Assembly (NCBI GenBank): GCA_947383685.1
Contig: CANDEE010000078.1
Span: 1-6,468, forward strand
DNA length: 6,468 bases
Origin: an uncultured Pseudoflavonifractor sp.
GTDB taxonomy: Bacteria; Bacillota; Clostridia; Oscillospirales; Oscillospiraceae
Direction of reading: 5' to 3'
The position numbers and the translations under genes were made by a program. Of this stretch, positions 1 through 5,021 are shown one piece after another (within the stretch, counting starts at the first letter, position 1; every line of letters begins with the position of its first letter). The notes under the pieces are model-generated. The model saw only the letters and a list, made by a program, of their open reading frames with translations, searched no databases and was not told the DNA's origin.

Positions 1-798
1 TCCCGCTTCTCCGCCAACAAGTCCAAGTCCAAGCAGGCCACCGCCCGGCGGAAGCTGCTGGAAAAAATCACGCTGGAGGAGATTCCCGCCTCCTCCCGGC
101 GGTATCCCTGGGTCCAGTTCTCCCCGGACCGGGAGGTGGGCAAGGACATTCTCTTTGTCACCGACGTGAGCAAGACCGTGGACGGGGTAAAGGTGCTGGA
201 CAAGGTGAGCTTCATCGTGGGCCACGGTGACAAGATCGCCTTTGTGGGGGACAACGAAAACGCCCACACCGCCCTGTTCAAGATTTTGACCGGGGAGTGG
301 GAGCCGGACGAGGGCACGGTGAAGTGGGGCCAGACCGCCACCTTCTCCTATTTCCCCAAGGATAACACCCAGTTTTTTGAGGGCTGCAACGATAACCTGG
401 TGGAGTGGCTGCGCCAGTTCTCCCCCGATCCCCACGAGGCCTATCTGCGGGGCTTTCTGGGGCGGATGCTCTTCTCCGGGGACGATGTGTATAAGCCGGT
501 GAAGGTGCTCTCCGGCGGGGAAAAGGTTCGGTGTATGCTCTCCCGGATGATGCTCTCCGGGGCCAACGTGCTTCTGCTGGACCAGCCCACCAACCACCTG
601 GACCTGGAATCCATCGCCGCCGTGAATAACGGGTTGGAGGCGGTAAAGTGCAATGTGCTGTTTTCCTGCCACGACCACCAGCTTGTGCAGACGGTGGCCA
701 ACCGCATCTTTGACTTTACCCCGGATGGGAAGCTCATTGATATGCCTATGACCTATGATGAGTACTTGGAGAAGAAGGCGCAGCAAGAGCAAGGATAA
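1..798 (+). CDS. ABC-F family ATP-binding protein, C-terminal part (5' end outside window)
   Basis: The reading frame is open from base 1 to the TAA at 796-798, giving 265 visible residues; the start lies upstream. The first residues (RFSANKSKSKQATARRKLLEKI-like, basic helix) are the linker that joins the two nucleotide-binding domains in ABC-F proteins. ABC-F proteins are soluble ATPases without membrane segments that act on the ribosome in translation or antibiotic protection. The second domain follows: a Walker A position at residues 83-90, a Q-loop region with YFPKDN near 117, signature LSGGEK at 170-175, Walker B LLLDQPTNHLD around 191-201 and a switch His at 224. Walker A reads GDNENAHT, with His for the invariant Lys. 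The Q-loop Gln appears to be Lys, and the Walker B Glu is Gln. So this domain looks weak or dead in hydrolysis, while signature and switch are intact. It resembles the YbiT-like branch, where degenerate second domains may be normal. No clear terminator follows; a convergent gene overlaps its end. Confidence 0.9.
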   Translation, partial: SRFSANKSKSKQATARRKLLEKITLEEIPASSRRYPWVQFSPDREVGKDILFVTDVSKTVDGVKVLDKVSFIVGHGDKIAFVGDNENAHTALFKILTGEWEPDEGTVKWGQTATFSYFPKDNTQFFEGCNDNLVEWLRQFSPDPHEAYLRGFLGRMLFSGDDVYKPVKVLSGGEKVRCMLSRMMLSGANVLLLDQPTNHLDLESIAAVNNGLEAVKCNVLFSCHDHQLVQTVANRIFDFTPDGKLIDMPMTYDEYLEKKAQQEQG

Positions 799-1015
799 GC
801 CGGGCGCCCAGGCGGAAGCCCCGGGAAAAGGCCTCCTGGCATTCAAAAACCGAAATTTCGGCATTGGCGTCAAACCATTGATCCATAAGCTCTATGGAGG
901 AGACCGCCAAAAGGGCATCATGAGCCGGTTCCATTTTTTGAAGCAGCACCCGATATTCCGGCCCAAGCTCTTCCGGGTGGGTCGCTTCCTCCAAATACTC
1001 TAAAATATCGTCCAT
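746..1015 (-). CDS. Small DUF6809-like protein (function unknown)
   Basis: This is an 89-residue protein on the minus strand starting at the ATG at 1015, with AGGAGG at 1026-1021 five bases upstream and a strong promoter before that. The end contains ECQEAFSRGFRLGARLILAL, and an acidic N-terminal half begins MDDILEYLEE. This is the pattern I associate with DUF6809, a family of small proteins of unknown role often found in Clostridia near XRE regulators or phage genes. The assignment is from memory of the motif, not a search. No signal peptide, membrane segment or metal-binding cluster is visible. The last residues (APSSPSTHHRS) are encoded inside the 3' end of the convergent ABC-F gene, so this tail is probably not conserved. 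Its promoter overlaps a likely operator for the divergent XRE gene, so it is probably repressed by that protein. Confidence 0.75.
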   Translation of the reverse strand: MDDILEYLEEATHPEELGPEYRVLLQKMEPAHDALLAVSSIELMDQWFDANAEISVFECQEAFSRGFRLGARLILALAAPSSPSTHHRS

Positions 1016-1035
1016 AGAATCCTCCTCGCCAATTT

Positions 1036-1067
1036 ATGGCGTAATTATACGCCTAAAATAGGCATAA
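1036..1067. promoter_or_regulatory. Probable XRE operator: three half-sites in alternating orientation
   Basis: Two perfect inverted repeats share an arm. GGCGTA-N4-TACGCC spans 1038-1053 and GCCTA-AAA-TAGGC spans 1051-1063. Seen as half-sites they are ATGGCGTAA (1036-1044, plus), TAGGCGTAT (1055-1047, minus) and TAGGCATAA (1059-1067, plus). They cover the -10 box and most of the spacer of the minus-strand promoter. Placement between a divergent XRE gene and its neighbour is the classical layout for autoregulation and repression; binding by this XRE protein is inferred. Confidence 0.65.
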
Positions 1068-1072
1068 GTCAA
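1044..1072 (-). promoter_or_regulatory. Sigma-A-type promoter for the DUF6809-like gene
   Basis: Read on the minus strand, TTGACT (1072-1067) is followed by a 17-bp spacer and a perfect TATAAT (1049-1044). The predicted start is near 1037, giving a leader of about 20 nt that carries the AGGAGG ribosome binding site. The -35 box overlaps the ribosome binding region of the divergent XRE gene (1071-1078). Confidence 0.8.
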
Positions 1073-1083
1073 GAGGTGAAAGT

Positions 1084-1287
1084 ATGGTTTTTTCAGAAAG
1101 ATTAAGAGAATGTCGGATAAAAAACCGCTGGAAGCAACGGGAAGTGGCGGAACAAATCGGAGTGGCGCTGCGGACATATCAAGGCTATGAAGGGGGCAGA
1201 AGTGAGCCCAAATTTGAAAAGCTGGTTGCCCTTGCAGACCTCTTTGATGTAACGTTGGACTATCTTTTAGGCAGGACGGATTCCTAA
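1084..1287 (+). CDS. XRE (Cro/C1-type) helix-turn-helix transcriptional regulator
   Basis: This is a 67-residue protein made of little more than one HTH_3 domain. Residues 5-60 contain the typical five-helix pattern: SERLRECRIKNRWKQREVAE, then IGVALRTYQGYEGGRSEPKF (recognition helix with TYQGYE), then LVALADLFDVTLDYLLGR, the standard closing motif of the domain. It begins at ATG 1084 with the ribosome binding site AAGAGGTG at 1071-1078. Being so short, it has no separate sensing or protease domain, so it probably acts as a simple dimeric repressor. It is divergent from the DUF6809-like gene across a 68-bp gap holding inverted repeats, its likely binding site. Single-domain regulators like this occur both in prophage remnants and as ordinary small regulators; no other phage genes are in view. 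I see no convincing -35 box for its own promoter. Confidence 0.9.
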   Translation: MVFSERLRECRIKNRWKQREVAEQIGVALRTYQGYEGGRSEPKFEKLVALADLFDVTLDYLLGRTDS

Positions 1288-1300
1288 AGGTTTGTGGAAA

Positions 1301-1454
1301 CTGGGGGCCTCTTTTGTGCAAAAGAGGCCCCCAGACCCCCAGAAAGCACCGGGGGGAGAGAGTTTCGACTCTCTCTCCCCCCGGCCCCCCTCTCTCAACG
1401 ACCAGGGGAGGGGGCCTGCGGGCCCCCTCCCTCTGGACCTCTCCCCAGGTCGTT
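1301..1454 (+). repeat. Left module of the inverted hairpin element
   Basis: Three hairpins in order. The first is 1301-1316 with 1319-1334. The second is 1349-1384, an AGAGAGT/ACTCTCT stem around a TTCG loop, with a two-base bulge. The third is 1402-1416 with 1421-1436, closing on TGCG. An outer pairing, 1397-1410 with 1441-1454 (one mismatch), encloses the third hairpin and competes with the base of its stem. The XRE gene stops 13 bp before the module. Confidence 0.65.
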
Positions 1455-1522
1455 CTAACGTAGGCTATTGACCCTTTGGCCGCACTTTGTAGCACCCAAA
1501 GGGTTCGGCCCCGGGTGGGTTT

Positions 1523-1661
1523 CCAAAGGGTAGGGGCCGCAGCCCCTGCCCTTTGGTCGTTTCAAGGGGGTGTCCAGAGGGGGGAAATCGAAATCCCCCC
1601 TCTGGCGTCTTTTCTGGGGGTCTGGGGGGCGTCTTTTCCACGCGGAAAAGATGTCCCCCAG
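1523..1661 (-). repeat. Right module of the inverted hairpin element
   Basis: Read on the minus strand from 1661 this repeats the plan of the left module. The hairpin 1621-1639 with 1644-1662 pairs throughout if two G-U pairs are allowed. The hairpin 1574-1585 with 1594-1605 carries a TTTCGA loop on the minus strand. The hairpin 1523-1537 with 1542-1556 carries a TGCG loop on the minus strand and one G-U pair. The stems are kept although their sequences differ from the left copy. Confidence 0.65.
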
Positions 1662-1700
1662 AATGAATCGTACAACCTATCAAAAAAGGAGAAACAGCAT

Positions 1701-2558
1701 ATGCAGGTAAACCTGACAAATACCACAAAAAAGCTGTGCGTGATAGGCGACCCGGTTCTCCATTCCAAATCCCCCGTCCTTCAAAACGCCATGATCGCCG
1801 CCCTGGGTCTGGACTATATCTACCTTTGCCAACCTGTCCCCCGCGGCCGTGTGAAGGAATGGCTGGAATGCGCCGCCTTTTCCGGCTATGCCGGGTTCAA
1901 TGCCACCATGCCCCATAAGGAGGCGTTGGTTCCCCTTATGGACAAGCTGGACCCACTGGCGGAAACCTGTGGCGCGGTGAATACAGTCTGTATTAAAGAT
2001 GGAAAATATTACGGATTTAACACCGATGGCGGCGGTTTTCTCCGGGCTTTGGCTGACCTGGGGGTGGATGCGGCGGGAAAGCGGGCGCTGCTGCTGGGCT
2101 CCGGGGGAGCGGCCAGGGCGGTGGCGGCGGCCCTGGCGGGAGCCGGGGCAAGGGTCACGGTTGCCAACCGGACGGTAAGCAAGGCGGAAGAACTTTGCAA
2201 AATGGACCCCGTCCGTTTGTTTCCGGCGGGGTTTGAGACAAAAGAGCTGTGCCGTCTGGCGGGGGAGAGCGACATTTTGGTGAACTGCACCTCCCTGGGC
2301 ATGGCGGGAACGGGGATGGATTTTTCCGATCTCTCCTTTATGGACGCTCTGCCCCGGGGTGCGGCGGTGTGCGACGCCATCTATGCCCCGGCGGAAACTT
2401 CTTTCTTAAAGCGGGCCAGGGAGACGGGCCACCCCGCCATGAACGGCATGGGGATGCTTCTCCACCAGGCGATATTGGCTTTGGAGCATTTCACAGGGAA
2501 AACCGTAGATGTGGAGAAAGCCAAGGCCGCAGCCATTGGGGCGCTGGAGAAAGCATAA
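1701..2558 (+). CDS. aroE: Shikimate dehydrogenase (NADP+)
   Basis: This 285-residue protein reduces 3-dehydroshikimate to shikimate with NADPH, the fourth step of the chorismate pathway, in the cytoplasm. The substrate side shows HSKSP at 21-25, NATMPHK at 67-73 (catalytic Lys73), AVNTV at 92-96 and NTDGGG at 107-112 (catalytic-pair Asp109). The nucleotide fold shows GSGGAA at 133-138 and ANRT at 155-158, the Arg/Thr pattern for the NADP phosphate. NCTSLGM at 195-201 and NGMGMLLHQ at 248-256 complete the family signature. The frame stays open 225 bp further upstream through the hairpin element, but the start at 1701 is chosen because AAGGAG lies at 1686-1691 and family homology begins at once (KLCVIGDPV). 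No other aromatic pathway gene is in the window, so it seems to be a lone gene. Its promoter was not found; transcription may begin within the hairpin element or read through it. Confidence 0.96.
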   Translation: MQVNLTNTTKKLCVIGDPVLHSKSPVLQNAMIAALGLDYIYLCQPVPRGRVKEWLECAAFSGYAGFNATMPHKEALVPLMDKLDPLAETCGAVNTVCIKDGKYYGFNTDGGGFLRALADLGVDAAGKRALLLGSGGAARAVAAALAGAGARVTVANRTVSKAEELCKMDPVRLFPAGFETKELCRLAGESDILVNCTSLGMAGTGMDFSDLSFMDALPRGAAVCDAIYAPAETSFLKRARETGHPAMNGMGMLLHQAILALEHFTGKTVDVEKAKAAAIGALEKA

Positions 2559-2609
2559 AAGTCCCAAGGCCGGGAGCCATTTCTCGGGAAAATTTGGAAA
2601 AAAAAGAAA

Positions 2610-2639
2610 TGGACAGGGGACAAATCGGCAGGATATACT
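2610..2639 (+). promoter_or_regulatory. Possible promoter after aroE
   Basis: TGGACA at 2610-2615 and TATACT at 2634-2639 are separated by 18 bp. A start near 2646 would give an RNA of about 130 nt ending at the terminator at 2779. Only box similarity supports this. Confidence 0.3.
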
Positions 2640-2678
2640 CTTTTTGAAGAAAAGAACAGCGCACATGGGAGGGATACT

Positions 2679-2729
2679 ATGCCTGCCTTATCGCCCCAAG
2701 GACCCATAGGGATCCGGATTTATGGATAA
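2679..2729 (+). CDS. Possible 16-codon leader peptide or chance ORF
   Basis: ATG at 2679 is preceded five bases upstream by GGGAGGG (2667-2673). The frame encodes MPALSPQGPIGIRIYG and stops with TAA at 2727-2729, which lies inside the left arm of the terminator hairpin. The link between ribosome binding site, short frame and terminator resembles a leader-peptide attenuator, but no run of regulatory codons is seen. It is too short to test by composition. Confidence 0.2.
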   Translation: MPALSPQGPIGIRIYG

Positions 2730-2779
2730 AAGCGAGACTTTGCCACGGTTTGCCGTGGCAGGGCCTCGCTTTTATTTTT
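2726..2779 (+). terminator. Intrinsic terminator with two stacked stems
   Basis: An outer stem pairs ATAAAAGCGAG (2726-2736) with CTCGCTTTTAT (2765-2775). An inner stem pairs TGCCACGG (2741-2748) with CCGTGGCA (2753-2760) around a four-base loop. The outer right arm runs into a T-rich tract to 2779. It probably ends transcription from aroE, or from the possible short unit starting near 2646. Its A-rich left arm means it could partly work on the other strand, where no gene approaches. Confidence 0.85.
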
Positions 2780-2797
2780 CACAAGGAACGACAACGG

Positions 2798-2823
2798 TTG
2801 ACCTTGGCCGATCTGGATATAAT
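2798..2823 (+). promoter_or_regulatory. Candidate promoter for the Na/Pi cotransporter gene
   Basis: A perfect TATAAT lies at 2818-2823, 38 bp before the start codon. The best -35 match, TTGACC at 2798-2803, is only 14 bp away, which is short for sigma-A. The -10 box is convincing, the pair less so. The position directly after the terminator fits a separate transcription unit. No Pho-box-like direct repeats were recognised. Confidence 0.45.
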
Positions 2824-2860
2824 TAAAATGAAAAAGGATTCTTAGAAGGGGAGATAAAAA

Positions 2861-4603
2861 ATGGATATTTTTGATCTACTTACCGCATTGGGAGGACTCA
2901 GCCTTTTTCTGTTTGGTATGAATATTATGGGACAGGCCTTAGAGCGCCGGGCGGGAAGCGGTCTGCGCTCTGTATTGGGGCGGCTTACCAGCCGGCCCGC
3001 CGTGGGGCTTCTTACCGGGATGGGAGTGACGGCGGTGATTCAGAGCTCCTCGGCGACCACCGTCATGGTCATCGGTTTTGTAAACTCGGGACTGATGACC
3101 TTGAAGCAGGCTATCTATGTCATTATGGGAGCCAATGTGGGAACTACCGTCACCGCCTGGGTGCTGAGCCTGGCAGGGCTCAGCAGTGGAAATGTGTGGG
3201 TGCGGCTGCTAAAACCCTCCTCGTTTACTCCGGTACTGGCCCTCGTGGGCGTAATTCTCTATATGTCGGGAAGGAGCGATAAAAAGCGGGACACAGGAAC
3301 AATCCTGCTGGGCTTTGCCACACTGATGTTTGGGTTGGAGACCATGTCGGGGGCCATGTCGGGACTGGGGGAAGTACCCGGTTTCCGGCAGTTGTTTGTA
3401 GCGTTTCAAAATCCAGTTCTGGGCGTACTGGCGGGGGCGGCCCTTACCGCCCTGATCCAGTCAAGTTCCGCTTCCGTAGGTATTTTGCAGGCCCTAGCGG
3501 CAACGGGACAAGTGAGCTACGGAGCCGCTATTCCCATTATTATGGGCCAGAATATCGGGACCTGCGCTACCGCCATGCTGTCCTCGGTGGGGGCCAACCG
3601 CAACGCCAAGCGGGCCGCAATGGTTCACCTGCTGTTCAACGTGGTGGGTACGGCGGTGTGGCTGACGGTTTTCTGCTGCGTTCGGCTGTTCCTCCATCCC
3701 AACTTTCTGGAAGGGCCTGCCTCCCGGCTGGGCATTGCCGCGGCCCACTCGGTATTCAATGTGCTGTGTACCCTTTTGATGCTGCCCCTGGCCGGGGCGT
3801 TGGAAACCATGGTGAACCGCCTGGTGCCGGAGAGCGATGGCTCGGAGCGCCTGGTGGAGCTGGACCCGCGGCTGTTGGCGGCGCCTCCGGTGGCATTGGA
3901 GCGGTGCCGGGAGGTGGCGGCGGATATGGCAAAGACCGCCGGGGCCGCTTTGGAGGATGCTCTGACCGCCCTTACGGGCTATACCCCTGACCTGGCGAAA
4001 TCCATTCGAGAGAGGGAGGAGAGGACCGACTATCTGGAGGACATTCTGGGGACCTATCTGGTAAAGCTCAGTGCCAGTCCCATCAGCCAGGAGGATAACG
4101 CCCAGGCCGCCAAGCTGCTGAAAATGATAGGAGACTTTGAACGCATTGGGGACCATGCGGTAAACCTGTTGGAATCGGCGGAGGCCATGAAAGAGAAAGA
4201 GCTGACGTTCAGCGGGGCCGCCCGAAGGGAGCTGGAGCCCATCACCGGGGCTATCCGGGAGATTTTGGAGCTGGCCCTGAACGCGTTTCTCAACGATGAC
4301 CTGGAGACCGCCGCCCGGGTGGAGCCCCTGGAGGAGGTAGTGGATAGTCTGAAGGAGGAGCTGCGTTCCCGGCACATCCGGCGGATGCAGAAGGGGGAGT
4401 GCTCTTTGGAGGTGGGGTTTGTCTGGTCGGATATGCTTACCGATTTGGAGCGGGTGGCGGACCACTGCTCCAATATTGCCGGGTGCGTGACTGAGATGGC
4501 CCACAACCATATGAACCTCCACGAGTCCCTCCGGGAGCTGCGGGAGGACAACGGACAGTTCCGGCGGCAGGCGGCTGAATATAGAAAAAAATATAGTGTA
4601 TAA
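2861..4603 (+). CDS. Na+/phosphate cotransporter family protein with C-terminal PhoU-like domain
   Basis: This 580-residue inner-membrane protein is predicted to move phosphate with sodium. The membrane part (about 1-320) has the two inverted Na/Pi repeats of the family. Repeat one holds QSSSATT at 61-67 and GANVGTT at 90-96. Repeat two holds QSSSASVG at 200-207 and GQNIGTC at 229-235. Hydrophobic stretches lie around 5-25, 47-75, 84-106, 121-136, 185-215, 252-275 and 292-315. The cytoplasmic part (about 345-560) is helical and PhoU-like, with two metal-site motifs DFERIGDH (425-432) and DLERVADH (528-535). This NptA/YjbB-like architecture is common in Firmicutes. The direction of transport is not clear from sequence: some relatives import phosphate, and YjbB of E. 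coli is reported to export it. The start at 2861 has AAGGGGAG at 2846-2853. It appears to be a single-gene unit between a terminator and the S10 operon promoter; I see no clear terminator of its own. Confidence 0.95.
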   Translation: MDIFDLLTALGGLSLFLFGMNIMGQALERRAGSGLRSVLGRLTSRPAVGLLTGMGVTAVIQSSSATTVMVIGFVNSGLMTLKQAIYVIMGANVGTTVTAWVLSLAGLSSGNVWVRLLKPSSFTPVLALVGVILYMSGRSDKKRDTGTILLGFATLMFGLETMSGAMSGLGEVPGFRQLFVAFQNPVLGVLAGAALTALIQSSSASVGILQALAATGQVSYGAAIPIIMGQNIGTCATAMLSSVGANRNAKRAAMVHLLFNVVGTAVWLTVFCCVRLFLHPNFLEGPASRLGIAAAHSVFNVLCTLLMLPLAGALETMVNRLVPESDGSERLVELDPRLLAAPPVALERCREVAADMAKTAGAALEDALTALTGYTPDLAKSIREREERTDYLEDILGTYLVKLSASPISQEDNAQAAKLLKMIGDFERIGDHAVNLLESAEAMKEKELTFSGAARRELEPITGAIREILELALNAFLNDDLETAARVEPLEEVVDSLKEELRSRHIRRMQKGECSLEVGFVWSDMLTDLERVADHCSNIAGCVTEMAHNHMNLHESLRELREDNGQFRRQAAEYRKKYSV

Positions 4604-4719
4604 GGTAGAGAATGGTTTTGAGCGGTCCCTATATTATGCACCTCATTTGTTTGTACAGATACCACATATAGAACCGGAAAAAGAATGGAAAATTTTCTTG
4701 AAAAATATATGATTTTTCC
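4604..4719. other. AT-rich spacer after the Na/Pi cotransporter gene
   Basis: This is markedly more AT-rich than its surroundings. It contains weak self-complementary runs such as GGAAAAA (4677-4683) with TTTTTCC (4713-4719), but no stable GC stem followed by T residues. No gene is seen. It probably holds the upstream (UP-element-like A/T) part of the following strong promoter. Confidence 0.5.
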
Positions 4720-4748
4720 TTGACTTGGGGCTTTTGTTGTAGTATGAT
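4720..4748 (+). promoter_or_regulatory. Strong sigma-A-type promoter for the structured leader / S10 operon
   Basis: TTGACT (4720-4725), a 17-bp spacer and TATGAT (4743-4748) give a near-consensus promoter preceded by an A/T-rich tract. The predicted start is about 4754-4756. The next gene is rpsJ at 5022, so the transcript would have a leader of about 267 nt if it continues past the terminator at 4885-4914. Confidence 0.85.
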
Positions 4749-4754
4749 AGTCAA

Positions 4755-4914
4755 GCGCCTTAAGGGGCGTACTATGCGATGATGCAGGAGATTGCTCGGA
4801 AACGAGGTAACTTCTGCGGAGTATGTCCGTTGAATCGGGCGGCTGAGAGATCCTGTGTACGGCGTATATCGCCATGCAGAGGGCAAACCGGCCAGCGATG
4901 CGCCGGTTTTCTTT
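4755..4914 (+). ncRNA. Structured RNA of about 160 nt: candidate S10-operon attenuator leader or independent small RNA
   Basis: Base pairing seen by eye gives three domains. Domain one: GGGCGTACT (4765-4773) pairs with AGTATGTCC (4820-4828). Beyond an internal loop (4774-4783 against 4818-4819), GCAGGAG (4784-4790) pairs with CTTCTGC (4811-4817), then CTCG with CGAG around a GAAA tetraloop at 4799-4802. Domain two: 4852-4859 pairs with 4875-4882 (one G-G mismatch, one G-U pair), capped by GGCG-TATAT-CGCC (4861-4873). Domain three is the terminator at 4885-4914. Promoter, compact folds and terminator together support a real RNA. Its place before rpsJ suggests an r-protein leader, for example one controlled by L4 as in E. 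coli; this is inference. It does not match the riboswitch consensus sequences I know. Confidence 0.65.
4885..4914 (+). terminator. Intrinsic terminator upstream of rpsJ
   Basis: AAACCGGC (4885-4892) pairs with GCCGGTTT (4902-4909) around a nine-base loop, followed by a T-rich run TTTTCTTT (4907-4914). It lies about 130 nt after the strong promoter and 107 nt before rpsJ, with no ordinary gene between. It therefore either ends a small RNA or acts as a conditional attenuator of the S10 operon. Confidence 0.8.
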
Positions 4915-5021
4915 CTGTCCTGGAGTGATACGCACGAAAACGTGGACAGGAAAATCTCTCGCTGTACGAAGCGTGGACAGTTCTAAAAAACACTTCGTAT
5001 TGTTTTAAGGAGGAAAATCAC
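4915..5021 (+). promoter_or_regulatory. Distal 5' leader of rpsJ with repeated GGACAG element and alternative pairings
   Basis: An imperfect direct repeat, ACGAAAACGTGGACAG (4934-4949) and ACGAAGCGTGGACAG (4966-4980), lies 31-32 bp apart. CTGTCC at 4915-4920, just after the terminator T-run, can pair with either GGACAG copy but not both. TACGAAG (4965-4971) can also pair with CTTCGTA (4993-4999). These choices look like a leader with alternative folds. The ribosome binding site AAGGAGG is at 5007-5013. The only promoter-like pair here, TGGACA (4974-4979) with TATTGT (4998-5003), is weak and would start within the ribosome binding site. Confidence 0.5.

Larger units (their letters stand above)
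1301..1661. repeat. GC-rich hairpin cluster arranged as a diverged inverted duplication (MITE-like or dispersed intergenic repeat)
   Basis: This stretch has no supportable gene. It starts with CTGGGGG and ends with CCCCCAG. Seven hairpins follow one another: 1301-1334 (16-bp perfect arms), 1349-1384, 1397-1454 (nested alternatives), 1471-1504, 1523-1556, 1574-1605 (12-bp perfect arms) and 1621-1662. The right half reversed matches the left half in order. An 18-bp exact inverted match joins 1328-1345 and 1611-1628. TTTCGA loops sit at 1363-1368 and, inverted, 1588-1593. AACGACCA is at 1397-1404 and, inverted, 1554-1561. TGCG loops are at 1417-1420 and, inverted, 1538-1541. No T-tract follows the hairpins, so they are not ordinary terminators. 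No target duplication is obvious at the edges. Confidence 0.75.

Noticed and set aside
1301..1334. Intrinsic terminator for the XRE gene
   Set aside because: The stem is long and perfect but is followed by GACCCCCAG, not a T-tract. It fits the inverted hairpin element better.
1034..1495. Minus-strand frame of 153 codons over the XRE gene and hairpin region
   Set aside because: It overlaps the XRE gene antisense and the repeat element; its sequence reflects G/C runs and has no recognisable domain.
1476..1700. A 75-codon N-terminal extension of AroE
   Set aside because: The extra residues are translated hairpin repeats, no ribosome binding site precedes 1476, and the AroE family begins right after Met 1701, which has AAGGAG at a good distance.
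3494..4522. A 342-codon open frame on the minus strand
   Set aside because: It is antisense to the Na/Pi cotransporter gene, is rich in Gln/His/Arg/Gly as expected for a shadow frame, and has no ribosome binding site or family resemblance.
4829..4884. A TPP riboswitch, suggested by GGCTGAGAG at 4840-4848
   Set aside because: The rest of the THI consensus (CCTGATC and the AATGCCAGCG segment) is missing and the downstream gene is ribosomal, not thiamine-related.
4871..4892. A cyclic di-GMP riboswitch, suggested by AGGGCAAACC
   Set aside because: The GNRA-type hairpin and the GACGCAAAGCC segment expected after it are absent; the sequence goes straight into a terminator stem.
4934..4980. A CRISPR-like pair of repeats
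   Set aside because: Only two imperfect 15-16 bp copies exist with about 16 bp between them; this is far from CRISPR architecture and lies in a ribosomal operon leader.
4974..5003. A promoter immediately before rpsJ (TGGACA-18-TATTGT)
   Set aside because: The -10 box matches only four of six positions and the start would fall inside the ribosome binding site, leaving almost no leader.
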